A stretch of 64,000 bases of DNA from Limnohabitans radicicola (GCF_014837235.1 NZ_JACYFT010000002.1:310001-374000), one strand, 5' to 3'; shown: positions 25,827 through 35,098, counted from the first letter of the stretch. Numbers and translations are program-made. The notes: generated by a model not told the origin, from the sequence alone.

Positions 25827-27071
25827 ATGCAAATTCACTCTTCTCATGCCGGTTGGCGCGAACAGATGCTCGGCTGGTGGCAAGAACTGGTGGCGGTGCC
25901 CTGGCGTCAGATGGCGATCATTTTGGGGGGGCGCTTTCGCGATGCCCGTTTGGGCGTCAGCGCCAGTTCGCTCACTTTCACCACCGTGCTGGCCCTGGTG
26001 CCGCTGTTCACGGTGGGCCTGGCGGTGTTTGCCGCTTTTCCCTTGTTTGGCAAGTTCCAGGACACGATCCAGCGCTGGCTGATCGACAGCCTGGTGCCCG
26101 ACAGCATTTCGCGCCAGGTGTTGGGTTATCTGACGCAGTTTTCGCGCAAGGCCAACCGACTGGGCACGATGGGTCTGGTGGCCTTGCTGGCCTCGGCGAT
26201 TGCCTTGATGGTGACCATCGAGCGCACCCTGAGCCAGATCTGGCGGCTCGAGCGCCAGCGCCCTTTGCCACAGCGGGTGTTGCTCTACTGGTCGGCCATC
26301 ACCCTGGGGCCGCTGTTGCTGGGCGCGAGTCTGGCCATCACTTCTTATGTGGTGACGGCTTCGCGCGATGTGGTGGATGCCTTGCCTGCGGCTTTGCGTT
26401 GGCTGCTCGACAGTTTCGAGTTTGTGCTCCTGGTGCTGAGCGTGAGCGGCTTGTATTTTTATGTCCCTTACACCCGGGTGCGCTGGCGTCACGCGCTCAC
26501 GGCCGGTTTGTTGGTGGCGCTGGGCATTGAGCTGGCCAAGAAGCTGCTGGCGATCTACCTGACCCAAATTCCCACGTATTCGGCCATTTACGGGGCGTTT
26601 GCCGCTGTGCCGATTTTGCTGGTCTGGATTTACGTGGCCTGGGCGATTGTGTTGCTGGGGGCGGTGGTGGCCGCCACCTTGCCCGAGTTGGGTCGTCAGG
26701 CCTGGCGCAAACCCGAGGGCGTTGGCTGGCATTTCAAACTGGCGCTGCAAGTGCTGGCGGCGCTCCATGCGGTGCGGGAGCAGGAGGCCAAGGGCTTGAG
26801 CCTCCATCGCCTGTCCCAGCAGTTGCAGGTGGACCCCACGCACTTGGCCCCCTTGCTGGACCAGTTGAAGTCACTGGACTGGGTGGGCGCGCTGCGCGAG
26901 GAGGGGGGTACCCCCGATGCACGCCATGTGCTGCTGATCCAACCCGAAGACACCCCGCTGGCACCGCTGGCGGACCGCTTGCTGCTGACCCGCAGCCCTG
27001 ACGATGCACTGCTGTGGTCGGCCACCCAGCTGGACCAGGTTCGTGTCTCCGAGGTCTTGCCAACGACCTGA
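25827..27071 (+). CDS. YihY/BrkB family inner-membrane protein
   Basis: The 414-residue protein matches the YihY (formerly RNase BN) family, with RDARLGVSASSLTFTTVLALVPLF near residue 40 and LLVWIYVAWAIVLLGAVVAATLPEL near 275, and about six membrane spans. The C-terminal ~110 residues form a soluble winged-helix-like region (LSLHRLSQQLQVDPTHLAPLLDQL), as in other proteobacterial members. The function is not established; transport has been suggested. The start MQIHSSHAGW at 25827 has a weak ribosome site; an internal ATG 39 bases later is the alternative. It diverges from DUF2069. Confidence 0.88.
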   Translation: MQIHSSHAGWREQMLGWWQELVAVPWRQMAIILGGRFRDARLGVSASSLTFTTVLALVPLFTVGLAVFAAFPLFGKFQDTIQRWLIDSLVPDSISRQVLGYLTQFSRKANRLGTMGLVALLASAIALMVTIERTLSQIWRLERQRPLPQRVLLYWSAITLGPLLLGASLAITSYVVTASRDVVDALPAALRWLLDSFEFVLLVLSVSGLYFYVPYTRVRWRHALTAGLLVALGIELAKKLLAIYLTQIPTYSAIYGAFAAVPILLVWIYVAWAIVLLGAVVAATLPELGRQAWRKPEGVGWHFKLALQVLAALHAVREQEAKGLSLHRLSQQLQVDPTHLAPLLDQLKSLDWVGALREEGGTPDARHVLLIQPEDTPLAPLADRLLLTRSPDDALLWSATQLDQVRVSEVLPTT

Positions 27072-27117
27072 GCAAAGGCCTGAGCGCCCGGTTGGCGGCT
27101 CGGCGCGGTCGCCGGGA

Positions 27118-27435
27118 TCAGAATGGGATCTTGCGCGTCCAGATGTCCTTGTACATCACCCAGTCGCCCATGAAGCTGTAGAGCGGGCGCTTGAAGCTGG
27201 CGGGCTTGTTTTTCTCAAAGACAAAGTGTCCGACCCAGGCACAGCCATAGCCGCACAGCAGGCCATACAGCAGGTACTGCGGCTTGCCGGTGGCCACCAG
27301 CATGGCCAGGCAGACCAGCGACAGCGTGCTGCCCACAAAGTGCAGGCGGCGGCAGGTGCGGTCGCTGTGTTCGCTCAGGTAGAAGGGGTAGAACTCGGCA
27401 AAGCTGGCGTGGCGTGGGGCGGTGGTCTGTTCCAT
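27118..27435 (-). CDS. DUF962 / Mpo1-like membrane protein
   Basis: The 105-residue protein shows the family motif FYPFYLSEHSDRTCRRLHFVGSTL split across its first 40 residues, two membrane spans and GYGCAWVGHFVFEKNKPASF with conserved His. Yeast Mpo1 of this family is an iron-dependent dioxygenase that shortens 2-hydroxy fatty acids; whether small bacterial members do this is unproven. The conserved histidines are kept here. It follows the P450 gene by 18 bases and is probably the last gene of the metY operon. Possible joint action in lipid oxidation is inference. Confidence 0.82.
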   Translation of the reverse strand: MEQTTAPRHASFAEFYPFYLSEHSDRTCRRLHFVGSTLSLVCLAMLVATGKPQYLLYGLLCGYGCAWVGHFVFEKNKPASFKRPLYSFMGDWVMYKDIWTRKIPF

Positions 27436-27453
27436 GCGGATCTCCTGTGGATG

Positions 27454-28767
27454 TCAGCGGATGGCAAAGGGGGCGTTCAGAAAACCCCGGAAGCGGGCGC
27501 GGCCGCCGCGCACCGGCTCGGCGCTGAGGCGGTAATCGGGAAAGCGCTGCAGAAAGTGGCCAATGGCGATGCGCCCTTCGAGGCGCGCCAGGCTCAGGCC
27601 CGCGCACTGGTGGGGGCCAAAGCCAAAGGCCAGGTGCTTGTTGCCTTCGCGGCGCAGGTTCAGCACCTCGGGCTGCGCGTACACGGCCGGGTCGCGGTTG
27701 GCCGCACCGATGCAAAGGGTGATCAGCGCGCCTTCGGGCAGCGCCACCCCGCCCACCGTGCAGGGCTGCAGGGCGCGGCGGTTGCCCAGCTGGTTGGACG
27801 ATTCAAAGCGCAGGAACTCGTCCACCGCCAGACCCAGCACGGTTTCCCGGGCTTCGTCGCTGCCTGCGGCGGCCAGATCGGCCATCAGCTGCGCCCGCTG
27901 CTCGGGCCATTCCTGCAGGCACAACAGGGCGTTGCCGATCAGGTTGGTGGTGGTCTCGTGCCCGGCGTTCAGCAGGAACACGCAGTTCTGCAGCAGCTCG
28001 ACTTCGGTCAGTGCTTCACCACCGTCGCCCTGGATCAGGCGGGTGAGCACATCGTGCTCGGGGTTGCCCGGGTGTTTGCGCCGCTCGGCCACCAGGTCTT
28101 TGAGGTAGGCCAGAAACTCTTTGACTGACTGGTGGCCCAGGGCCTCCTGCTCGGGGGTGAGCGAGGGCTCCAGCGCGCCCAGGATCGCCAGCGACCAGCC
28201 GCGCAGCGGGCCCCGGTCGGCGTGCGGCACGTCCAGCAGGTTGCCGATGATCTCGACCGGAATGGCGCTGGCAAAGTCCTCGATCAGGTCGCCGCCGCCT
28301 TGCGCTTGCATGGTGTCGAGCAGGCTGTCGACCAGCTGCACCAGACCCGGGGCCATGTTGTCAATGGCGCGGCGGGTGAGGGCGCCCATGATGATGCGCC
28401 GCACGCGGGTGTGCAGCGGCGGGTCGTTGAAAACCAGGGAGCTGGTGTGGTGCTGGAACAGCGGCGAGACGCCGGGTGACACCGCCCAGGGGGCTTCGTT
28501 GAAAGGGGCGTGGTTGTACTTGGGGCCGAACTCGACCTGCTTGTCCGAGCTGAAGGTGTGCGCGTCGCGGTAGACCGCCACCAGATCGGCATGGCGCGTG
28601 AGAAAAACCGAGCCGTCGGGCATGCGCTTGACCGGCTCGGTCTCGCGCAGCCGGGCATAAACCGGGTAGGGGTTGGCCAGAAAGTCGGCAGGCAGTTGGC
28701 GCAGGTCCAGCGTGGCCGCGATCTCGGCCGCGCGATCGGGCGTCATGGGCGGTGTGATCAAACTCAT
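27454..28767 (-). CDS. Cytochrome P450
   Basis: The 437-residue protein is a soluble bacterial P450. Key elements are present: I-helix LLNAGHETTTNLIGN, the ExxR pair in DEFLRFES, and the heme loop FGFGPHQCAGLSLARLE with the Cys ligand. HTRVRRIIMGALTRR is the usual C-helix heme-contact region. It inserts oxygen into an organic substrate and needs redox partners, none of which are in the window. Its ATG overlaps the stop of the hydrolase gene by four bases. The substrate cannot be read from sequence; no terpene or polyketide genes are nearby. Confidence 0.94.
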   Translation of the reverse strand: MSLITPPMTPDRAAEIAATLDLRQLPADFLANPYPVYARLRETEPVKRMPDGSVFLTRHADLVAVYRDAHTFSSDKQVEFGPKYNHAPFNEAPWAVSPGVSPLFQHHTSSLVFNDPPLHTRVRRIIMGALTRRAIDNMAPGLVQLVDSLLDTMQAQGGGDLIEDFASAIPVEIIGNLLDVPHADRGPLRGWSLAILGALEPSLTPEQEALGHQSVKEFLAYLKDLVAERRKHPGNPEHDVLTRLIQGDGGEALTEVELLQNCVFLLNAGHETTTNLIGNALLCLQEWPEQRAQLMADLAAAGSDEARETVLGLAVDEFLRFESSNQLGNRRALQPCTVGGVALPEGALITLCIGAANRDPAVYAQPEVLNLRREGNKHLAFGFGPHQCAGLSLARLEGRIAIGHFLQRFPDYRLSAEPVRGGRARFRGFLNAPFAIR

Positions 28768-29558
28768 GCTGTCAGAAAATCCTTGAGCGCCTGCAGCACG
28801 CCGTCTGGCGCTTCGGTCATCAGCGAATGGCCTGCGGGCAGTTTGACCACTTGGGCGTTCTGGGCCTTGCTGACCAGGCTTTGCGCCGCTTTGGGTGGTG
28901 TCATCTGGTCGGCATTGCCCAGCACAAAGAGGGTGGGACACTGGACTTTTTCCATGGCCGCTTCACCGCCCGCGTAGCTGTCACAGGCCTTGAAGCCGGT
29001 GTAGAACACATTGACCTGGGGGTTGCTGGCCAGCACCCGGCGCATCAGGGCGCGGCTGCCGCCGTACAGCCAGGTGCCGGGGCCCAGGGCCGAGGGGGGT
29101 GGTGACAGCGTCGAATGCGAAAAGGTGTTGACCATGTCGATGGCCTTGTTGGGCGCGGACACCGAAGATTCGAGCAGGGCGGGCGAGACACGCATCGGGA
29201 ACGCCGTGCCCACCAGCACCAGCTGGCTCACGCGCTCGGGCGCTTGGGCCGCCGTCTCCAGTGCGATCAGCGAACCGAAGCTGTGGCCCACCAGCGCGGC
29301 TTTCTGAATGCCTGCCGCGTCCAGCAGGGACAAGATGGCGGCGCTGGCGTCTTCGACACTCGCAGGCGGCTCGCCGCTACTTTTGCAGTGGCCGGGCAGG
29401 TCAATCGCCAGCACGTTCCAGCCGTGGTGGGCCAGATAGCGGCTTTGCAAAATCCAGACGCTGTGGTCGTTGAGCACACCGTGGATGAACACGACGGTGG
29501 GCTGGGTGGGGCTGAAGTCTTTGCCGCCGGTGTAGGCGTAGATGTTTCCGATCTTCAT
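28764..29558 (-). CDS. Alpha/beta hydrolase
   Basis: The 264-residue protein has VVFIHGVLNDHSVW (oxyanion region), the nucleophile elbow LVGHSFGSLIAL near residue 93, the acid in VLGNADQMTPP and the His in PAGHSLMTEAP. These form a complete Ser-Asp-His triad. It probably hydrolyses an ester, thioester or C-C bond. It overlaps metY upstream and the P450 gene downstream by four bases each, so the three proteins are made together. A shared pathway is likely but unknown. There is no signal peptide. Confidence 0.9.
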   Translation of the reverse strand: MKIGNIYAYTGGKDFSPTQPTVVFIHGVLNDHSVWILQSRYLAHHGWNVLAIDLPGHCKSSGEPPASVEDASAAILSLLDAAGIQKAALVGHSFGSLIALETAAQAPERVSQLVLVGTAFPMRVSPALLESSVSAPNKAIDMVNTFSHSTLSPPPSALGPGTWLYGGSRALMRRVLASNPQVNVFYTGFKACDSYAGGEAAMEKVQCPTLFVLGNADQMTPPKAAQSLVSKAQNAQVVKLPAGHSLMTEAPDGVLQALKDFLTA

Positions 29559-30853
29559 GCGGCTTTCTCCGCAGCTTTCAGGGCTTTTTTCAGGTCATCG
29601 ATCAAGTCGGCCGGGTCCTCCAGACCAATCGACAGTCGGATCGTGCCTGGGCCGATGCTGCCCGCAGCCAGCGCCTCGTCGCTCATGCGGAAATGCGTGG
29701 TGCTGGCCGGGTGGATCACCAGGCTCTTGGCATCGCCCACATTGGCCAGGTGGCTGAAGACCTTGAGCGCCTCGATGAAAGCCTTGCCTTGGGCGCGGCT
29801 GCCGGCGATGTCGAAGCTGAAGACCGAGCCTGCGCCACGTGGCAGCAGCTTTTGCGCCAGCGCATGGCTGGGGTGGCTTTCCAGCATCGGGTGGCCCACG
29901 CGGCTGACCAAGGGGTGTGCGGCCAGGAATTCAACCACCTTGGCGGTGTTCTCCATGTGGCGTGCCATGCGCAGCGGCAGGGTCTCGATGCCCTGCAGGA
30001 TCAGCCAGGCGCTGTGCGGCGAGAGGCAGGCACCGAAGTCGCGCAGGCCTTCGCGGCGGGCGCGCAGCAAAAAGGCGCCAACCGTGCTTTCCTCGCTGAA
30101 GACCATGTGGTGGAAGCCCTCGTAGGCCTCGGTCAGTTCCGTGAATTTGCCCGATTTTTCCCAGTCAAAGCTGCCGCCGTCCACCAGCACACCGCCAATG
30201 ACGGTGCCGTGGCCCGACAGGAATTTGGTGGCCGAGTGGTAAACGAGGTCTGCGCCGTGGTCGAAAGGCTTGATCAGCCAGGGTGAGGTCAGCGTCGAGT
30301 CCACCAGCAGCGGCACACCCGCTTCGTGGGCGATTTGGCTCACGGTGGGGATGTCCAGCACATCGAGCCCCGGGTTGCCCACGGTCTCGCCAAAAAAGAG
30401 TTTGGTGTTGGGCCGCACTGCCGCGCGCCAGGCGTCGATGTCACCGGGCTTCACAAAGGTCGTCTCGATGCCGAAGCGCCGCAGCGTGTAGTGCAGCAGG
30501 TTCTGCGATCCGCCATACAAAGCGGTCGATGCGACGATGTGGCTGCCTGCACCCATGAGGGTTGCGACGGCCAGGTGCAGCGCAGCCTGACCGCTGGCGG
30601 TGGTGATGGCACCGATGCCGCCTTCGAGGGCGGAGATGCGCTGCTCGAGCACCGCATTGGTCGGGTTACTGATGCGGCTGTAGACGTGGCCCGCCCGCTC
30701 CAGGTTGAACAGGGCTGCGGCCTGGTCGCTCGACTCGAACACGAACGAGGTGGTCATGTGGATCGGTACTGCGCGGGCCCCGGTGGTGGGGTCGGGGGCG
30801 GCCCCGGCATGCAGCGCCAGGGTGTCAAAGCCGGGGTCGGCATATCCGGACAT
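29555..30853 (-). CDS. metY: O-acetylhomoserine aminocarboxypropyltransferase (MetY-type PLP enzyme)
   Basis: The 432-residue enzyme is in the Cys/Met metabolism PLP family. GFDTLALHAGAAPDPTTGARAVPIHMTTSF opens MetY-type proteins (residues ~8-37). YSRISNPTN, GSQNLLHYTL and the PLP lysine in YHSATKFLSGHGT are present. It makes homocysteine from O-acetylhomoserine and sulfide, or a similar replacement. The ATG at 30853 is preferred to a start 39 bases upstream. It is the first gene of the operon with the hydrolase and P450, an unusual context that could mean a non-methionine role. No SAM riboswitch is seen in its 114-base leader. Confidence 0.92.
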   Translation of the reverse strand: MSGYADPGFDTLALHAGAAPDPTTGARAVPIHMTTSFVFESSDQAAALFNLERAGHVYSRISNPTNAVLEQRISALEGGIGAITTASGQAALHLAVATLMGAGSHIVASTALYGGSQNLLHYTLRRFGIETTFVKPGDIDAWRAAVRPNTKLFFGETVGNPGLDVLDIPTVSQIAHEAGVPLLVDSTLTSPWLIKPFDHGADLVYHSATKFLSGHGTVIGGVLVDGGSFDWEKSGKFTELTEAYEGFHHMVFSEESTVGAFLLRARREGLRDFGACLSPHSAWLILQGIETLPLRMARHMENTAKVVEFLAAHPLVSRVGHPMLESHPSHALAQKLLPRGAGSVFSFDIAGSRAQGKAFIEALKVFSHLANVGDAKSLVIHPASTTHFRMSDEALAAGSIGPGTIRLSIGLEDPADLIDDLKKALKAAEKAA

Positions 30854-30967
30854 GGGATTTCTCCAACACAGAAAGTTTTGGGCAAGCGCCAAGCGCTATT
30901 CTTGCGATGGATTGTGGGCTATATTCAAGTCCAAGTCCTTACGGAACGACCCCCAGGAGACAACACC

Positions 30968-31435
30968 ATGAAAGTCAGCGACATCCTCCGCGTCAAGGGC
31001 AACACCCTGTTCACCGCGCAACCCGATCAGCCGCTGGCCGATGCCGTGGGGTTCATGGCCGAAAAAGACCTGGGTTCTTTGGTGGTGATGGACAAGGGGG
31101 GTGTGGCAGGCATGCTCACTTTCCGTGAAGTGATCAAGAAAGTCGTGGCCAACGGGGGACAGGTGGGTTCGACTTCGGTGGGTGAGGCCATGGATGCCCA
31201 ACCCCTCATCTGTACGCCAGACACTGAAATCGACGATGTGCGACGCATGATGCTCGAAAGCCATGCCCGCTACATGCCAGTCACAGATGGCACCACACTC
31301 ATGGGGGTGATCAGCTTCTACGATGTGGCCAAGGCCGTGGTGGATGCCCAGAACTTCGAAAACAAGATGCTCAAGGCCTATATCCGCGATTGGCCCGATG
31401 GCTCAGCCCCTGAGGCCGAAGAAGCCAAACTCTGA
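30968..31435 (+). CDS. CBS-domain protein
   Basis: The 155-residue protein consists of two CBS motifs: residues 1-60 (MKVSDILRVKG ... LGSLVVMDKGGVAGMLTFREV) and 72-130 (VGEAMDAQPLICTPDT ... RYMPVTDGTTLMGVISFYDV). CBS pairs bind adenosine nucleotides and act as energy or redox sensors; stand-alone copies regulate partner proteins. The start has AGGAG seven bases upstream. It is divergent from metY, with a possible -10 TATATT at 30920-30925. aroC starts 43 bases downstream, so co-transcription is possible. The partner protein is unknown. Confidence 0.9.
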   Translation: MKVSDILRVKGNTLFTAQPDQPLADAVGFMAEKDLGSLVVMDKGGVAGMLTFREVIKKVVANGGQVGSTSVGEAMDAQPLICTPDTEIDDVRRMMLESHARYMPVTDGTTLMGVISFYDVAKAVVDAQNFENKMLKAYIRDWPDGSAPEAEEAKL

Positions 31436-31478
31436 CCCCCAGGGCTGACCGTCCGCCCGCTCTGGGATAATTCCCCCC

Positions 31479-32576
31479 ATGAGCGGCAATACCTTTGGAA
31501 ATCTCTTCTCGGTCACCAACTTTGGTGAATCCCACGGCCCGGCCATTGGCTGCGTGATCGACGGCTGCCCCCCGGGCATGGCCCTGTCCGAAGTCGACAT
31601 CCAGCCCGATTTGGACCGCCGCCGCCCCGGCACCAGCAAATTCGTCACCCAGCGCAATGAGCCTGATGCGGTGCAGATCATCTCGGGCGTGTACCAGGGC
31701 AAGACCACGGGCACCCCGATCTGCCTGCTGATCCAGAACACCGACCAGCGCAGCAAGGACTACGGCGACATCCTGCAGACCTTCCGCCCAGGCCACGCCG
31801 ACTACACCTATTGGCGCAAGTACGGCATCCGCGACCCGCGCGGCGGTGGCCGCTCGTCGGCGCGCCTGACCGCCCCCATGGTGGCTGCGGGTGCGGTGGC
31901 CAAAAAGTGGCTCAAAGAACAATTCGGCACCACCTTTGTCGGCTGCATGACGCAGATAGGCGAGGTGCCGATCGGCTTCGAGAGCTGGGACCATGTGCCG
32001 AACAACCCGTTTTTTGCCCCGGTGGCCGATGTGTCGGCGCTGGAGGATTACATGAACGCGCTGCGCAAGTCGGGCGACTCGTGCGGTGCCCGCTTGCGGG
32101 TGGTGGCGCGTGGCGTGCCGGTGGGCCTGGGTCAGCCGCTCTTTGACAAGATCGACGCCGACATCGCCTTTGCCATGATGGGCATCAACGCCGTCAAGGG
32201 CGTGGAGATCGGCGCTGGTTTTGGCTGCGTCACGCAAAAGGGCAGCACCGCAGGCGACTCGCTCACGCCCGAAGGCTTTGTGGGCAACAACGCGGGCGGT
32301 GTGCTGGGCGGCATCAGCACCGGGCAGGACATCGAGGTGTCGATCGCGATCAAGCCGACCAGCTCGATTTTGATCCCGCGCGACACCATCGATTCGGAAG
32401 GCCACACCACCGAAGTGATCACCAAGGGCCGTCACGACCCCTGCGTGGGCATACGCGCCACGCCGATCGCCGAGGCCATGCTGGCCCTGGTGGTGATGGA
32501 GCATGCCTTGCAGCACCGTGCCCAGTGCGGTGATGTGGCGCATGCGCTGGCCCCGATCGCGGCCGCCAAGCCCTGA
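31479..32576 (+). CDS. aroC: Chorismate synthase
   Basis: The 365-residue enzyme makes chorismate from EPSP using reduced FMN, the last shikimate step. All three family signatures are seen: [18 protein letters not shown] near residue 16, [16 protein letters not shown] near 115 and a C-terminal [17 protein letters not shown]. It is normal in length for bacterial AroC. Its stop overlaps the ATG of the MFS gene by one base (TGATG), so the following transporter is coupled. aroQ, another shikimate gene, lies 2 kb away on the other strand. Confidence 0.97.
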   Translation: MSGNTFGNLFSVTNFGESHGPAIGCVIDGCPPGMALSEVDIQPDLDRRRPGTSKFVTQRNEPDAVQIISGVYQGKTTGTPICLLIQNTDQRSKDYGDILQTFRPGHADYTYWRKYGIRDPRGGGRSSARLTAPMVAAGAVAKKWLKEQFGTTFVGCMTQIGEVPIGFESWDHVPNNPFFAPVADVSALEDYMNALRKSGDSCGARLRVVARGVPVGLGQPLFDKIDADIAFAMMGINAVKGVEIGAGFGCVTQKGSTAGDSLTPEGFVGNNAGGVLGGISTGQDIEVSIAIKPTSSILIPRDTIDSEGHTTEVITKGRHDPCVGIRATPIAEAMLALVVMEHALQHRAQCGDVAHALAPIAAAKP

Positions 32577-33760
32577 TGCCGCAAACCCGTCGGGCTTTAT
32601 TTCCGTTCGCCGCTTTGTCGGCCAGCTATTTCGCGCACATCGGTTTCTTCAACCCCTACCTGCCGCTCTGGCTCAAGGACATGGGCCTGGGGCTGGTGGC
32701 CATCAGCTTGCTGACCTCGGTGCAGGCGGCCACGCGCCTGTTTGCCCCCTACATCTGGGGATGGCTGAGTGACCACACCGGTGAGCGCGTGCGCCTGATG
32801 CGCCTGGGCGCCGCTGTGGCGCTGGCTTGCGCGTGTTTGCTGTGGTTGCAGCTCACGCCTGTCTGGCTGGGCGTGGTGCTGCTGGTCATGTTCACCCACA
32901 CCAGCGCCATGATGCCCATGAGCGAAGCGGCCATGGCGCACCTGGTCAGCCAGGGTGGGGCATTTGACACCAAGCGCTACGGCCGCGTGCGCCTGTGGGG
33001 CTCGATCGGTTTTCTGGTCACGGTGTTTGTGGCGGGGGCCTGGTTCGAGGCCTTTGGCATGCAGCAGTTCCCGACCATGACCATTGTGAGTTTGTTGGCG
33101 GTGCTGGTGAGTGCGATGGCCTTGCCCGATCAAAAAGAGCCGGGGCACGCAGAGCAGGTGTCGGTGCCTGTGCGCAGCGTGCTGGCCCAGTCTGCGGTGC
33201 GCTGGTTTTTTGCCAGTGCGTTCTTCCATGTGCTCTCGCACATCGGCATCTATGTGTTCTTTTCGCTCTACCTTGATTCGCTGGGTTACAGCAAAACCCT
33301 GATTGGCCTCATGTGGGCGGTGTCGGTGGTGGTCGAGATCGCCTGGTTCTTCTGGCAATCGCGCTGGCTGCATCTGATGCCGCTCACGGGCTGGATGCTG
33401 TTGTGCTCGGCAGCCATGGTGCTGCGCATGGTGCTCACAGCCGCTTGGGGTGATGTGCTGCTGGTGCTGGTGCTGGCGCAGGCCCTGCATGCGCTCACGT
33501 TTGCAGCGCACCATACCGCTTGCATCGCCTTGTTGTCGCACCATTTTCCGGGACGCTTGCGCGGGCGCGGCCAGGCGCTGTACACGGTGTTGGCCTATGG
33601 GTTTTCGGGTGTGATCGGCGGCTTGCTGGGCGGCTTGCTCAGCGAACGCTGGGGTCTGGCCTCGGTGTTCTGGGTCTCGGTGCTCACCAGTCTGGTCGCC
33701 GTGGCCGCGACCTGGAAAGTTTGGCGCCACCACCATCCTGCTGCCTCGGTGAACACATGA
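32576..33760 (+). CDS. MFS transporter, HcaT/PPP-like
   Basis: The 394-residue protein has 12 predicted spans. It opens with FAALSASYFAHIGFFNPYLPLWLKDMG, typical of the phenylpropionate/nucleoside-H+ symporter branch (HcaT, LacY-like). The loop between spans 2 and 3 reads GWLSDHTGERVRLMR. HHTACIALLSHHFPGRLRGRGQALYTVLAYG in the eighth to tenth spans is also branch-typical. It is an inner-membrane transporter for an unknown small molecule. It is coupled to aroC (one-base overlap) and to the following hydrolase (four-base overlap). Confidence 0.9.
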   Translation: MPQTRRALFPFAALSASYFAHIGFFNPYLPLWLKDMGLGLVAISLLTSVQAATRLFAPYIWGWLSDHTGERVRLMRLGAAVALACACLLWLQLTPVWLGVVLLVMFTHTSAMMPMSEAAMAHLVSQGGAFDTKRYGRVRLWGSIGFLVTVFVAGAWFEAFGMQQFPTMTIVSLLAVLVSAMALPDQKEPGHAEQVSVPVRSVLAQSAVRWFFASAFFHVLSHIGIYVFFSLYLDSLGYSKTLIGLMWAVSVVVEIAWFFWQSRWLHLMPLTGWMLLCSAAMVLRMVLTAAWGDVLLVLVLAQALHALTFAAHHTACIALLSHHFPGRLRGRGQALYTVLAYGFSGVIGGLLGGLLSERWGLASVFWVSVLTSLVAVAATWKVWRHHHPAASVNT

Positions 33761-34641
33761 CCAGCAGGCCCATTTTTTCGCCCGTTGAATTGCCTGACTT
33801 TTTGCCGCCTGCGCTGTCAGCGGCTCTGAGCCGTGGTCAGCGCTGCGTCACCGCGCTGGACGGCGTGCAGCTGGTTTGGCACAGCTGGGGCCAGCCCGAG
33901 TCCCCCACGCTGGTGCTGCTGCACGGCGGCAGTGGCAGTTGGACGCACTGGGTACGCAACATCACGCCACTCCAAGCTGCGGGCTGGCGTGTGCTGGTGC
34001 CTGATTTGCCGGGATTTGGCGACTCGGATTTGCCGCCCGGCTGCAGCGATGTGCCCGACTTGCCCGCGCACTTGCATGCAGGCTTGCAGCAACTGGCCCC
34101 GCAAGGCCCGGTGCAGATCGTGGGATTTTCGTTTGGCGGCATGACCGGGGCGTTGTGGTTGGCCGAGTACCCCGAGGACGCTCGGGCCCTGGTGCTGGTC
34201 GGTGCTCCCGGTCTGGGCCTGACGGTGCCCGAGCGCGTGCCGCTCAAGGGCTGGCGACACCTGCCCAGCGCCGAGGCACAGGATGCTGTTCATCGCCACA
34301 ACCTGATGGCCTTGATGCTCAAGCACCCCGAAAGCCTGGACGCGCTGGCGCTGGATGTGCACCGTGCCAATGTGCAACGCGACCGCATGCCGCGCCGCAG
34401 GCTGTCATCGACCCCCATCGTGGCCGAGGCTTTGCCCCGGGTCCAGGCCCGTGTCAGCGCCATCTACGGCGAGCACGATGCCCTCTACACCTACCGCTTG
34501 CCCGAGGTGCGCGAAGCGCTGGCGCGCCTGGTTCCGAACTGGGGCCAGTGGCACACCGTGCCGGAAGCTGGGCATTGGGTGATTTATGAGGCGGCAGCGG
34601 CGTTCAATGCCGCCTTGTTGCAAGTGCTGGGCGAGGCCTGA
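33757..34641 (+). CDS. Alpha/beta hydrolase
   Basis: The 294-residue protein has the fold markers VLLHGGSGSWTHWVRN (oxyanion), VPDLPGFGDSDLP, the nucleophile elbow IVGFSFGGMTGAL with Ser, an acid in YGEHDALYTYR and His in PEAGHWVIYE. It resembles MhpC/BphD-type C-C hydrolases or esterases, but a substrate cannot be named. The ATG at 33757 overlaps the stop of the MFS gene (ATGA), so an imported compound may be its substrate. It is convergent with aroQ. Confidence 0.9.
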   Translation: MTSRPIFSPVELPDFLPPALSAALSRGQRCVTALDGVQLVWHSWGQPESPTLVLLHGGSGSWTHWVRNITPLQAAGWRVLVPDLPGFGDSDLPPGCSDVPDLPAHLHAGLQQLAPQGPVQIVGFSFGGMTGALWLAEYPEDARALVLVGAPGLGLTVPERVPLKGWRHLPSAEAQDAVHRHNLMALMLKHPESLDALALDVHRANVQRDRMPRRRLSSTPIVAEALPRVQARVSAIYGEHDALYTYRLPEVREALARLVPNWGQWHTVPEAGHWVIYEAAAAFNAALLQVLGEA

Positions 34642-34664
34642 GCCCCCCCAAGGGGCAGGCTCAG
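34638..34664. other. Hairpin between convergent genes
   Basis: CTGAGCC (34638-34644) can pair with GGCTCAG (34658-34664) around a C-run and G-run that may pair further. It spans both stop codons of the convergent hydrolase and aroQ genes. Only three T follow on the plus strand, so it is at best a weak or bidirectional terminator. Confidence 0.35.
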
Positions 34665-35098
34665 CCTTTGACCGCGCTGATGGCCGCCCGCAGGCCCAGC
34701 AGGTAGCTGTCCACCCCGAAGCCAGCGATCTGGCCCTTGGCAATGGGGGCAATCACCGAGTGGTGGCGGAACTCTTCGCGGGCATGGATGTTGGACATGT
34801 GCACCTCGATGATGGGGCATTGGAGGATGGCCAGCGCATCGCGGATGCCGTAGCTGTAATGCGTCCAGGCCCCGGCGTTGATCAGCACAGCTGCCGTGCC
34901 GTCGCTGTGGGCGTGGTGGATGCGCTCGGCCATCTCGCCTTCGATGTTGGTCTGGAAACACTCGACCTCGGCACCCAGTTCCTTGCCCAGGGCCACCAGC
35001 CGGGCGTCGATTTCGGCCAGCGTGGTGGTGCCGTACTGCGCGGGATCGCGCTTGCCGAACATGTTCAGGTTGATGCCGTTGAGGGTCAGGATTTTCAT
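34661..35098 (-). CDS. aroQ: Type II 3-dehydroquinate dehydratase
   Basis: The 145-residue enzyme is the dodecameric class II form. LNGINLNMFGKRDPAQYGTTTL contains the catalytic Tyr22 in the flexible lid; NAGAWTHYSYGIRDAL, EVHMSNIHAREEFRHHS with the catalytic His, and GFGVDSYLLGL follow. It dehydrates 3-dehydroquinate in the shikimate pathway. The start MKILTLNG at 35098 is the conserved one. In many bacteria accB and accC follow aroQ; here the gene stands alone between convergent and divergent neighbours. Confidence 0.96.
   Translation of the reverse strand: MKILTLNGINLNMFGKRDPAQYGTTTLAEIDARLVALGKELGAEVECFQTNIEGEMAERIHHAHSDGTAAVLINAGAWTHYSYGIRDALAILQCPIIEVHMSNIHAREEFRHHSVIAPIAKGQIAGFGVDSYLLGLRAAISAVKG

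Noticed and set aside
30854..30967. Possible SAM riboswitch upstream of metY
   Set aside because: The gap to the divergent CBS gene is only 114 bases and shows none of the SAM-I or SAM-II core sequences.
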